Source of the DNA: Nymphaea colorata
Taxonomy: Eukaryota; Streptophyta; Magnoliopsida; Nymphaeales; Nymphaeaceae
Assembly: GCF_008831285.2 (NCBI RefSeq)
Contig: NC_045149.1
Location: 15,404,578 to 15,464,577 of the forward strand
Direction of reading: 5' to 3'
Length of the DNA: 60,000 nt
Part shown: piece after piece, positions 39,975 to 51,332 of the stretch
Numbering within the stretch: the first letter of the stretch is position 1
Layout: each line of letters opens with the position of its first letter
The notes under the pieces: model-generated
The model's database searches: none
Told to the model about the DNA's origin: nothing
Seen by the model: the letters and a program-made list of their open reading frames with translations, nothing else
Made by a program: the position numbers and the translations under genes

Positions 39975-41551
39975 CTAGCTAGCAGGTTCATTCCCTTCTG
40001 CTGCTTTGGCTGGCTCATCTTCTTCTGCCGTAGTCAAGGAGGCCCTAGACCTGGTGGGCTTAGACGTGGAACCCCCTACGGACCCAGACGAGCCCTTGCT
40101 CTGCCTCCTGCGTGATTGTCTCGGGACAGCAGGCGAGTCCCGAGTCGGGGAGTCCAATGAACCTGAGCCATGATTCGCGCGACGTCTCGACGGCTTCAGT
40201 GGCTTGGGCAGCTGATCCTGAGACATCAAATCGGAGGGTTCGCCAATGGAGGGACGACGCCTAGACGGCTTCAGAAACTCCGGCGAATCTGCCTCCACTG
40301 GCCCTCCACCGGATAATCGGTGGCGTCTCGCCTGTCTCGGACCCACTGAGGAGCCTTCAACCGAGTTCTCGGAATCCATGAGACGTTGTAAATCTGCATG
40401 CAACGGATGATGGTTGCCTGAGTGCAAATTGGGCCTAACTGACCCCTCATGAAGAAATCAATAATTGTGCCACCCACTTGAGATCTAGGTGAGGGTGACT
40501 GTAATTTTTTGGAGTTTTAAGCGGCTAGATTTTTCTCGGGTATAATACAATGAGCTTCAAAAAATAGAAAAAAATAAGAAAATATGATATTTTTTTTGAA
40601 AAAAAAACTAAAAATGAGGGAAGAATAAAATAAGTGAGAAAATAATAACACAACATCAAAAGATCAACAGATTTGCAACAAATAGAAAAAAGAAAATGAA
40701 AAAAAAACTGTTTTGCATTTAAAAAAATGCATTAACAATGAGTTTTTTTTTAATGTTTTTTTTAAAAAACATGTTTTTTTTAAAAAACATGTTTTTTTAA
40801 GTTTTAAATGTTCGAAAATAACGCATTTTTTGTGACTATAGACTATAACAAAACGTTGTATATGTCTTGAAAGAATGACATTTACTCTAATATTCAGCGA
40901 TTTCATCAAGCTACGTAGACATAGAATATAGTCACATAGAAAGGTGTGAGTTTGTTCCTTTGCTAAATTTAAGTTTCTGCCTAGAATCAAATTTCTTTAG
41001 TTAATACAAACAACCTAACCTTGAGAAGCGGATTTAGGTCCAAGTACTGGATCCATTTCAGTTCCGGTAGGAGTCAAAGGAGCAGAGGAGAACTCAGGCA
41101 CGCTTCTGTACTCACTCATCTGCGTCAAGATAAAGTGAAAACATAAGAGAAAGTTGAAGCTAACAATATATGGGGACTTAAGAGGTTAGTATTTGCTCCA
41201 AACTAAAGAGATTCATTTACCCAGCTTGGGTTGTTCACGGAAGGGCCATCCCACCCTATATGGGCGACGTGCTTTACGTCCGTTGGGTATCCAATTTCCA
41301 TTTCACGTTCCTTCTCATTTGTCTCTGTACATTATCAAAATAAACATGTAGTTATGCCAAAATAATTGAATATAATGCTGCTGGTTTGATGTGATCAACA
41401 TAAACACACGATCAACGCCCAAGTAATTGAATGTTGTTTGTATTGGTAACTTTGTTCAATATTGACAGACTTAATAAAGTGAATAGAAGATCCACAATCA
41501 AGTTCCAACCTATCATTCAAATAGCAATACTTGCAAACGTGCGTGTGTGTA

Positions 41552-41605
<54 letters not shown>

Positions 41606-41791
41606 TATATATATATATATATATGTTACGGCCAACATGTTTTATGAATTGGTGGTATTTTAGCAAATCAATAATCGAATCCAACAGGGGAACAAAATAA
41701 ACAGAAGACAGTTCCGATAAGAAATTCACTCACCAAAGATCTGAGAAATATATCTCAGTCCCTTGAGGAGGCCTTTCATTTTGGTGCCCAT
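39975..41791 (-). CDS. ROP-interactive CRIB-motif protein, RIC1-like
   Basis: Four exons with GT-AG introns: 41791-41734, 41324-41221, 41119-41020 and 40417-39975. The product is 234 residues. It opens [19 protein letters not shown], typical of RIC proteins, then the CRIB motif [14 protein letters not shown] (30-43), with the two conserved His at 38 and 41, that binds active ROP GTPases. A Ser/Pro-rich linker follows. The tail holds four basic repeats: PRQARRHR (114-121), LKPSRRRPS (136-144), LKPSRRRAN (161-169) and PRQSRRRQS (186-194), plus KPTRSRAS (207-214). Arabidopsis RIC1 works downstream of ROPs to order cortical microtubules at the plasma membrane and recruits katanin. A basic tail fits microtubule binding; that is inference. 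An acceptor-like TTGCAG at 41866-41871 suggests a leader intron upstream. Closest match by eye is RIC1. Confidence 0.93.
40741..40805. repeat. Tandem AT-rich palindromes in RIC intron 3
   Basis: The unit made of an eight-T run, AAAAAACAT and a preceding G is repeated about three times, and each T-run/A-run pair is self-complementary. It lies in the 602-bp intron 41019-40418 of the RIC gene. Confidence 0.8.
41551..41625. repeat. Compound (CT)n(AT)n microsatellite in RIC intron 1
   Basis: CT dinucleotides followed by a long AT run with one GA interruption, inside the 409-bp intron 41733-41325. Confidence 0.92.
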
Positions 41792-42498
41792 TCCGCGGTT
41801 ATGCCCCAAGAGGAACCAACCGGACGATTGGCTTTCTCTCCCGTAGCCGCGTGCTTCTCAACAACCTGCAACTCTGAAAATTTTACCTTCAAAATTTATC
41901 GAAGCGAAAACCGGACATTTAACAAGCGAAACAAACATAGCAATAGAATTGCATGTCTATAGATGCATCGAAGTTCGAAGGCTTCAACAATTATGATTTT
42001 GTTTTTGAAATATATTAGCTAAATCATATTTTTAACAAGAAAACAAAGTTGAATTTATTTATATCAACAATACGAGCAGATTAAGCGAAACGTTGTCCCT
42101 GAACTTCGATATATAATCTTCAAATATTGGTTTATATTCTGTTGCACCACGCGACTTAGGCTAAGCTCGGAGTACGTTATGAGGACCAAAGAGTCGAGAC
42201 ACACTGATCGCACTTCTGCATAATTTGGTAGCGATGGCTTAACTTCTCGGTTAGAAAAAAGTAAAATGCATTTCCTTTTCGCATGCGTTTTAGAAGAAGA
42301 AAAAAATTCAGAAGAATTTAGAAGAGCCGGATGATGTGGTGCACGTTCGGTGAGCATGAAGAGCCTCACCGCCGGGGCGGGGGACGTAAAAGCCGGTCAC
42401 CGCTCCGACGCCTGTTTTTACTCCTATCTGATGTACCGCAACAGCGACGTCCAATGCCTTCGACTCAGCCAGCATCGTGTCATCTCCGATTACAGAAA

Positions 42499-42526
42499 AT
42501 CTCTCTCTCTCTCTCTCTCTCTCTCA
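42499..42526. repeat. (CT)n microsatellite upstream of the RIC gene
   Basis: CT dinucleotides, read directly; GA on the transcribed strand of the RIC gene. Confidence 0.9.
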
Positions 42527-44000
42527 ACAAAGTGTTGCTTGGAAGAGAGGAAGCAGAGGCAGAGAAGCAGAAGAGGATGCCAATGGTGGGAGGGAACGAT
42601 ATGACGGGAGACAGAGAGAGAGAGAAAAGAGAAATTTTAGGTGAAGTGGAGAAGGCGAAGGGTAAAGGAGAGGAGCGTCTGTTGGGGACAGGGCGTCGAG
42701 AAAGGAGAGACCATATGTAGCCACCGGTTTTGTTGGGATGGCGCCTCAGTGTAATGGAGACGGGGAGGGAAGAATTACAGCCCATGCAACCCGAGGTGGA
42801 CGGCGTTTTTAACGAGTCTTCCTTCTTCTCCTCCACCATAATCGGCCCTATGGATGGCACCCCAAGATCACAGACTTTACTAAAATTAAAATGCGGACTA
42901 GCTATAATTTTTAAGGTACCAAGAGATGAGACAGATTTTTTGAATATTATAGTCCGTACACATATATAGTGCCTATTGAATTGTCACGTCTGGATAAATG
43001 AAAAATCATTATTATTATTATTATTTTAGTAGACTTTGAAAACTTTGGGCTTCAACACCACAAAGGACCGTATCTTGGTATATAACTAAGTTGGTATGGT
43101 TATTATCTATGCCTGACTTAGGTTGATTTTCTGATTCACGAACCACAATTCAAGGACTATTAAGTTGTTTACTGCTCATACAATCTCTCTCGCTCTTTAA
43201 GAAAATTGGTATCGAAAATTAATCCCCCTCCTAGCTGCACAGCTACGTATGAATCAAGAAAGTTTCAAAAAAAAAAAACACCTAGCTGTTGCACTTACTG
43301 CTGAAGCTTGATGTTTGCGTTTTTGTCATGGTCACCGCATTATCAAGTCGAAGACAGGAACGTCATTACCGCCAGCCCCGGTCACGGTGGCGTTTACCCT
43401 GTGAGGCGTTCAGTCTGTTGATCGTTCATACGCAGAGCTCTCCTGGTCAAACTTGCCATATTGGCTGGACGCGAAGTCTTTCGTCCGACACGGTGCAAAA
43501 CCACTTGAGCTGGAAAAAAGTAAGTGAGCTTGTCACCAAGCCACACTAAAGTCAAATTTTGACGACAGCCCTTTTGAGCTGCACCAAAGTTGAACAAGTC
43601 CTTGAGAGGCCTCACTCATGAGCGCAGCGCCATTGCTTGGTAGATGGAAACTGCCCACATTGCCAGCACCAGTGGTCCAGAATGCAGCTCCGATAAATTA
43701 TTATTCTTGCTGTGTTTTTATTATTATTATCTGTTGTTGGTTCTGTTAAACTCAGATGTATAACTGACCCATCTGCGGCTTTCTCAGCAGCACCCGTGAA
43801 TCCACCAGCAAATCTACTGATTAGAGTGATGCCTTGGATACCTTCCACAGTTCAAGGCAAGCAAGTTCGGGACATCTCTCCACATAATCTGACGACAGTC
43901 CGTTCAACCCCAGCTTATCCTCTATAGGTTCTATTTGAAGACAAGTCCACTCAGGGGATGTGTCTTGCTGCCTGAGAAAAAGGCGTTTCCCAGCGGGTGG

Positions 44001-44056
44001 CAAAACGTGGGCGCGTTTTGGGGATCCCGCGGAATGCCCCAAACGGTGTTCCGCGG
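44001..44056. other. Two adjacent perfect short inverted repeats
   Basis: CAAAACG (44001-44007) pairs with CGTTTTG (44014-44020). CCGCGGAA (44027-44034) pairs with TTCCGCGG (44049-44056). Both arms are perfect. Function unknown. Confidence 0.7.
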
Positions 44057-45025
44057 CGTCCTGAGTCAACCATGCGGAATGCCTGTTCTGCTTTACGGCA
44101 TCTTTCCCGTCCCTGGGACGTCTGGAACAAGATAACGCCATGTAGAGGAATCTAAACATGCTTTCGGTAACCGTGTGCCTTCTCCAACGCCAGGAACATA
44201 AAGCAAATAGCATCTCAACGGTCTTCTCATCGAAACAAACAGAAACGTAAAAGCTAAATTACAACAAGAGGCTTGGCATGGGCTCTTGACTATCAGAAAT
44301 AAACTCGAGCTCAAATCTGACCTAACTGAAAGGAGAATATTAAATATATATAAACGTATTGCTCAAAGAAATTTTAACATGATCGAGTCTTTTGTTAATT
44401 TGAATACATCAAATATGGAGAATATATTGGTCAAATTTCTCTAAAAAAAATATAATATTATTATTTTCACATGATGTTTGCTTGCTGATCATTTCCATAT
44501 TCGCCTCTGAAACAAAACTACAGAAAACAACAAGAAAAAGATCATGGTACCCGGAAATGCAAATCGACACCATAACCAAATGTGACCCAAAACCACCAAC
44601 TACTTGCATTAAGAATTCATCTCCAATACGTAAACGGCAGATGTCCCAAACTAACCCAACTAGTAAACTACCTGCATTGAAGGTGATGCTGTGGACACGC
44701 CTATAGACCATCCATACAATGAGACCCTCCAGAAATAGGCTTAACTAATGAATGTCGGCAAATAGCATTAAGTATGGCGTCCTCCTACGAGGATATCCTG
44801 GGCTTGATATTGCATTAACAGAGCCTTCTGCCAAAATTATTTAACTTCAGCTAGAAACGCTTTCAGTTCACATGTAATCCATATCCATATAAACAATCTT
44901 AGATGAGTCAGCAATAGGGATGGATACGCTACAACAGCTTCGTTCCCAGAAACAGCAACAGTAAAGAGTACACAGAAAATCCTCCAAAGGGCAAAATAAG
45001 TAGGGTGGAGCTCGTTGACATTCAT

Positions 45026-48000
45026 TTATGCCTTCAGATCGTCCATACCAACACTAGCCTGCAAAAAAAAAACAGCCAAAGGTTGCCATTACTAGGTTTG
45101 ATTTAAGAGGGATTTCTCGCAAGTCAGATATGAGAAGCATCTCTAACGCAGTTGATTTGGAAATACAGCTTAATCAAAGTTCTTTCTCCTGCATTTTTAC
45201 CCCCAAGTTTTTGCAGGTTTATATGGTCCAAATATATGTTTGTATAAACTCATTTTTAGAAAAATATTCTACATGCAAAATCCTCAAGGCAACACAATCT
45301 TTTTCTTATGTACTTTAAGTAAGCTTTCTCATTTGCCTGATAACCAGGGCAGCTCAACTGTGAGTCATTCATCTCTTCAACTTCCTTTTGATAGGCAGGT
45401 GACAAAGCAGTCTCTGCCCATCTAATAGTCACCTGGAATAAGAGAAAGCAGGTCCAATTACTTGTTCCTTTCAAGAGCTGGTAGGGACGAGTTTCCATAT
45501 GCCTTTTGTAGTTTGCTGTAGACTGTTTGGACCATGTGGAATTGGGAAAAACTGGAACTCGACCAACTAATTGAAGATCTAAATGAACTGTGGTCATAAT
45601 CCACATTTCGGATGGAAGTGTCATAGAAGCCATCAAGAGATGACGGTGTCTGAAAGCACCATGTATATTAAAGAAATGATTGGATTATGTGGTAAACCCA
45701 AAATTAATACTCCGGTCATTCCGGTGATAGTTCACTTGTGAGTTCTAGCTCGAATCATCAGGATAGGATGACTTAGTAAGCAAGAGGCACTGCCTGCGAT
45801 TGATACTTTAGTCTATAGTGCTTCTCAAATAAAAGGAGAACCTACTGCATTGCTTGTCCACAAAATGGTGAGGTTCCTTTCTGCATGAAAAAATCAACAT
45901 GCAAATAAAAAATGGATGACTTACCAAAAACTTGTGGTTTTCTTCAAGAAGAAGAGGAAAGATTGTACAGAATTTCTGAATGTCAGCATCAAGATCATCA
46001 CTACTGCCGCCCATAATTTCCATGAACTTTTTCCTCTCAGGTGCAAACTTCATTGCAGTCTGCCAATATGTGAAAAAAATTAATATTCCAGCACCAACCT
46101 GGTGTTGTTCACAAGCAACTTTCAACATGCTTTTATGAATTGGCTTTTGACTTTTTTTAGGGAACTCAGTGCAATACTTATTACAAGAATCAATTTGTTA
46201 TGAGCCTAGTTGTGAAACTTGACATGCATGAAAAAGTCTGAGCCAAATTCAATATCAATCTGATGCAGGTGGGCCTTCTCATGCACTTCACCTGAAGTTC
46301 TATACATCTATAATTTTGTTTTGGCTGACAAGTCCTGATTCAGTTATGCAGAAACATCAATTTTAATTTAGACAAACAGTCACATAAGCTACAAGACTTA
46401 CAGTGAAAGTAGTACTTGCAACCCAACCATGCCATTTTTTCAAGGTTTTGTTGTACGCTTCGGTGCAAGCCTGTGTCATGGTCCAATCAACATGCTCCTT
46501 TAAGTTGCGGAACAGCTCAACCAAGAAATCCATAGCTCTGCAAGAAAATCACAAAAATATATTGAGCCAGACTCTTTCCCTAGACGGAAGCATCTTTTTC
46601 AGTAAAATATGGTATACAAGAATGAAAAAACAGCTTCATACACCATGTCATGTCCATAAATAAATGAAATGCAACAATAGAAGGAAAAAGAAATCTCTAG
46701 TCAATAGGTAGGCCAACAGTTGGACACCAAGGGGCCATTTGGCATTAGGAACAAGGTTTGAGTGTTACATGAATCTGCCCCAAAATTAGGGTAGATTCAT
46801 ATAACATTTGAACAAGTGTCTCATGAATTTAACTCAATTTTGAGGTAAATTCTTGAAACACTCACATATCGTCCATAATGCCAAACGGCCCCCAAAGGAT
46901 CAAGTTTTGATGGTAGCAAGTCACATCCATTAAGAGGCACAAAGGCTAAAAGACAACTCCAAGAAAGATATGATTGAAGTCAACAACATAAATGTATTAA
47001 AAAAGGAGTCTAAGATCATTCAAAAAGCTAGGTAACGGAGGAAAATACTCATGCCGACCTCTGTTTCTCAAGTGAAAGCCAGAAATTTCATATAAAAATG
47101 CTCCCAGGTCATAAGAGTTTGGACTTTGACCAAAATGTCTACTTGGCAGTCACAAGAAACCCGTCTTTTCCCCCAAAAGAAACTGATAAAAACCTTAAAA
47201 ACAATGAAATTGAAGAAAAACCTGTCTTTTCCATTTTTTTGGAAAAAATCTACAAAAATCATTTTCACGTTTTTTTGCATTTTTATTGCCTTTTCTCATT
47301 ATTTTTATGTTACTTTTGCTTTAAAGTTTAAAACCTAAGTTAAATTATTTATCTTCAATTCTACCATTATTAAGACACCATTTTTATCATTTTGTGGAAT
47401 TATTTTTTATGCTTTTTTTTAGTTTTCATTTTATACCTTTTTCTAATTTTTAGGATTTTTTTTCTTAAAAGATTGCCAAATTTTTTCCAAGATTTTCCTC
47501 AGATTTTCAGCTTTATCAAAAAATACCCGAGAAAACTGTCATTTAAAAGTTAAAACCCATTAACAATATTTGTGACTATGCTTCAATGCAAAAATATAAC
47601 AGTGTCCCTTTCTATTCAACTGATCAACAGAATGCCCACAAATGCCACAGATATTTAAAAATTAAAAGTACCTCGACTAGTATACCTAGTTAACCATAGA
47701 AGTCCATTAGTGCAACTTGAAGAACCTTTTGCTGTTTTGGCATCCACTTCTTCATTTATCATGGCATATAGTGTATGGTATTTAGTAGGATTAGCGGAAT
47801 ATTTGTTCTCCAATCTCTGCACCAGAAAAAAAAATTATCCAGACTGGACCGATTATTTGAGCATAAAATTCATAAGGCAAAAAAGTATACAATTTGTAAA
47901 GAGAAAGACCGATTAAAGGGCTAAAGAAACATAAATGAGAGAGAGAGAAGTTAAAGGACATAAGATTACTCCTCCCTTCCCCTTCCTTTAAGTGTTCGAA

Positions 48001-51000
48001 AAAGTGTACAGGTTGGAATTCAAAAATGATCATGATAAGATGCAAGACCTAAACTTACAGGTCTAGATTGTATGCAATCACCCATGACCATGATTCACAT
48101 TTATGAAGTCATACATACAGGTACAAACATATATACCAAAGAAACAAGTATCATCTCATTGCATTTTGTTAAACTAATACGTTTCCAGAAAAGTCTAATT
48201 TAAATGGAGGCTGTAGCCTGGAGTTTTTCACTTACATTTATTGCCAATTTAGAGCTCTCTTCAAAGTTAAAACCATCAATGGAGCCATGGAAGGGAAAAC
48301 CAATCATAAGAAGGAGCCAATGGATGAGCTTGTCCAGGCACTCAACCTTCTGGGTTGTATTCACATTTCTGATTTCCCATTTGCTCATGGTATTTGAATT
48401 CGTATATAAATAGATGAACAGATATTGAACTCAAAACAGAACGAAGTTTCCCAAGAGGCTGTAGACCCAATTGTTTCCTCCCTTTGGTTGGACCTTATAC
48501 ATGTTTTTCTTGCCTGAGCAGTATCGAGATGCCAATATGCCTGGATAACTTATCTGTGTCTCTAGGAAAATGGATACTTCTGGGAAAAAAAAAAAACAGC
48601 CCGATCTTTTCTCCCTCCCTTTTTTTTTTCCTTGGTTCAAGTCAGTCCACATATTTTTTTAGCTTATCTAGCTTCCTGCATTAAATACAGTTCATGTATG
48701 TACTCCAATGAAACTACTGTTCCATACGTTAAATTGCTTACAGAACACCCATAGGCATTAAAAAGGCAAATTATGAAACAAAACTACCAAAAAATTTCAG
48801 CTGCAATGAGATGTCCAGGAGTAGAGTTTGTAACATTGTAACAGATATGACAATAATATTGGTAAAATAGGTCATGGTAAGATATCGCATATTTCAAAAT
48901 CACCAAAAAATGATTCTTGTAACATTTTCCCCTTTTGACAAAACATATTTTTGTGTATTATCAACCTTTATTTTCCACTTTTTGTTCCTTTAAACATTTT
49001 AAAAACTATTTGGAATAATAAATTATTTTGAATCTCTATCTATCGATGCTTTTGTAGGAAAGTTGGTAGAAGCCTCAAAATTCTTTTAATTTCTATACTA
49101 TTATTAATAATACTATTTGTTTTTTGTATTTCAAAGATTTCTCCTAAATTCCAAATAAAAGCCCTCCAATAAGTACATGAAAAAACCACACTGTTAAAAA
49201 CCTAAATACGATTAGTGGAGACATATTTGACACAGGAAATACCTAAAATCATAGAAAAGCTTAAAATTGACACTTCCAAAAAGTTGACAAATGCATTAGA
49301 AAGCATTGATGTTCACTAGAAGATGGTTTTACATGCTTCAGTACGTTTAAGTTGGCGGCTAGTTATTAAAGCAACTGCATCAGGATGTCAATTTCTGTTC
49401 CAACCTGCAGGGAGATCAATGGTATCACATAGCCTTGCTGCTCAGATGTGCCACCTGTTTTAACAGTCTAAAAAGCATCCCCTCTCGACAGACTTGATGT
49501 ATAGCTACATGTTCATCATTCATGGCATTCCAGATGCCACTATATATCTACGTATATTTTCAAGTTCAGCTAATCGATTCCAGGTTGGCTAGCTTACCTT
49601 GTGCTCAAGCTAATGCTGACATGGTCTGCTTAAGCAATACCACAAAATTATGAGTAACAAGCAGAAGGCAGAGAAAGAATTTAAGACACAAGCCCTTAGA
49701 GGTGCAGAAAAGCAAAAATATCTTTTGTTCATTGGAGGTAATGCCGCGAGAAACTTCCCAATAAGGGCAGGAAACAAGCAAACAACAAATCAAAATAGCA
49801 ACCAAAACAAGCAAACAACAAATCAAAATAGCAACCACATATACTGATACGTTACAGAAATAAAAAGAATGGGAAATTTTGAGAATTAGGATTCCAGCAG
49901 GTATCGTTTCCAGATGACTAATATTTTGGTTATTCTCATACAGGCTTGCAAAATACAGAATCATTTGACATGCTATGAAATCACACACAAAATTGAAAGA
50001 CTGATAATAAAGCAAAAGGGTTGAAAAGGAGGAAAGGTTGACAAGTCTGCTATGGTAAAAAATCATACCGATATATTACCCCCAACATCGGATTTTACAA
50101 GCGCTAATGCTGTCCCAAGTTTTTCTGAAAATGTGAGTCATGTTAGAATTGAAGCAAATATATATACCTATGTAATGAATTTCAGCTCTTGTTATTATTC
50201 AATAAATTGCACCAACTAGATTAGAAGACTAAGATCAGTAAAAGAAACAACTTTTTAAAGTTAATCTTGCAATAAAAAAGAAGAACAAGCGAAAATACAA
50301 GAACACAATAACAATCAGTAGATGGGATTTGAATTTTGATGTAGCCAAACCTACACATTGCTGTCTATCATGCTGCATCTCATCAAGAAGAAGAAACTTA
50401 GATGGATATTGAATGACTAGTAGAAATAAAAAAATCTGCACATAGGAAGCACTTTCTTGTGGCCTATATAGTGAAACTCCTATAAAGAAGATGATAAATT
50501 TCCGTCTCCATTAGTACTAACTACTAACACCATAGCTGGTTCCCTACATAAATTGCATGAGAAAGTAATAGGACATCAAGATGGTGGATGTTTTATCTTA
50601 GACACGTTTCTTTGGTGATGATTCAACAAGAAGTATGGTATACACATTCATATCTAACATAGTCAAATAATGAAAGGAAAAACACACATTAGGTAGTGTA
50701 ACACATAGTATGCAGATTAGATGTCACACAAATACAGATGTGGAGTAATTTTAAAATGCCTAGTTTCAAGGAGACACATGTAGATGCACGTGTAGGATGA
50801 AGCAGTATCAGGCTGCCTCAACACTCATTCACTGGCTTTTCAGCTATGTCCATATGTCATGGATAAAGTAGTGAATGACATCTTTCCCCTAGTCCTCCAA
50901 TGCAAAGCCCATCAGCTTGTTTTGCCAGCACAACTTTCCAAAAGAAGATTATTTAGTACATGAAAACAACTTCTGAACAAGCTTTCTACATTCATTTATA

Positions 51001-51319
51001 GTCAAACTACATCCATACAAAGCAGAAAAACAAAATTCAATTTTTCTCAAGCAATCAGGTCTTGTAAGAGATATTATTGTAATTGCAGAAATATATGTTT
51101 TCATGAAAAGACAACTATCTAGACAGGTGGTAAAGGAAGCAACATCTCAATATTGAAGATTCAAAGTTGTGTTATGCTTGAGGTGAAATCAAAATCCGTA
51201 CCTATCACTGGCAGAACATTTTTGCATACATCCAAGAAAGGTTTTGTCTGCATATGGCCTTCTTCAGACTTCACATGATTCATTCCCTCCAAAGACGGTG
51301 TAAATACAGTTCCCTCCAT
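45026..51319 (-). CDS. GLTP1: Glycolipid transfer protein, GLTP1 type
   Basis: Six coding exons with GT-AG introns: 51319-51202, 50124-50069, 47816-47686, 46537-46402, 46059-45925 and 45058-45026. Phases fit throughout. The product is 202 residues, the length I recall for Arabidopsis GLTP1. It begins MEGTVFTPSLEGM and ends ASVGMDDLKA. Candidate sugar-headgroup residues, by position against human GLTP, are Asp52, Asn56 and Arg59 (SDVGGNISR), Trp99 (GLLWLTR) and His138 (KKWHGW). Family role: moves glycosphingolipids, such as glucosylceramide, between membranes in the cytosol. A TATA box at 53376-53384 and a probable 1853-bp leader intron (53185-51333) lie upstream. Intron 3 carries a small MITE. 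The frames at 45256-45636 and 48200-48388 are intronic. Confidence 0.95.
46730..46892. mobile_element. MITE with about 38-bp terminal inverted repeats in GLTP intron 3
   Basis: The left end (GGGGCCATTTGGCATTA) and the reverse complement of the right end (GGGGCCGTTTGGCATTA) match, and similarity continues inward to GAGTGTT on both sides. Length is 163 bp. CAA flanks it on both sides (46727-46729, 46893-46895), fitting a 3-bp target duplication. The inside is AT-rich and non-coding. GGGGCCGTTTGG-type ends occur in several plant DNA transposon groups, so I do not assign a superfamily. Confidence 0.82.
49778..49840. repeat. Two-copy tandem repeat, 33-bp period, in GLTP intron 2
   Basis: GCAAACAACAAATCAAAATA starts at 49778 and again at 49811, with CAACCA following each. 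A-rich and non-coding. Confidence 0.85.
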
Positions 51320-51332
51320 GTCCACACAAAAA

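Larger units (their letters stand above)
41866..45025. other. RIC upstream region and intergenic DNA
   Basis: No supportable gene. The left part is likely RIC leader and promoter, including a (CT)n tract near 42499-42526. Near 43019-43026 and 43718-43729 are short ATT repeats. The 43290-44220 block is relatively GC-rich and has several short open frames on the minus strand; I could not assign a family. Two small hairpins lie at 44001-44056. The right end is the 3' side of the GLTP gene. Confidence 0.45.

Noticed and set aside
43394-44213. Consecutive minus-strand frames that might be one decayed gene
   Set aside because: I could not recognise any family in them or join them with splice sites; left as unassigned sequence.
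45256-45636. 126-codon minus-strand frame inside the GLTP1 gene
   Set aside because: Lies wholly in the last intron; the flanking exons splice cleanly without it to give a normal-length GLTP.
48200-48388. Minus-strand frame with a donor-like end in GLTP1 intron 2
   Set aside because: It does not match the GLTP family, and exons 2 and 3 join in phase without it. It might be a cryptic exon, but nothing supports that.
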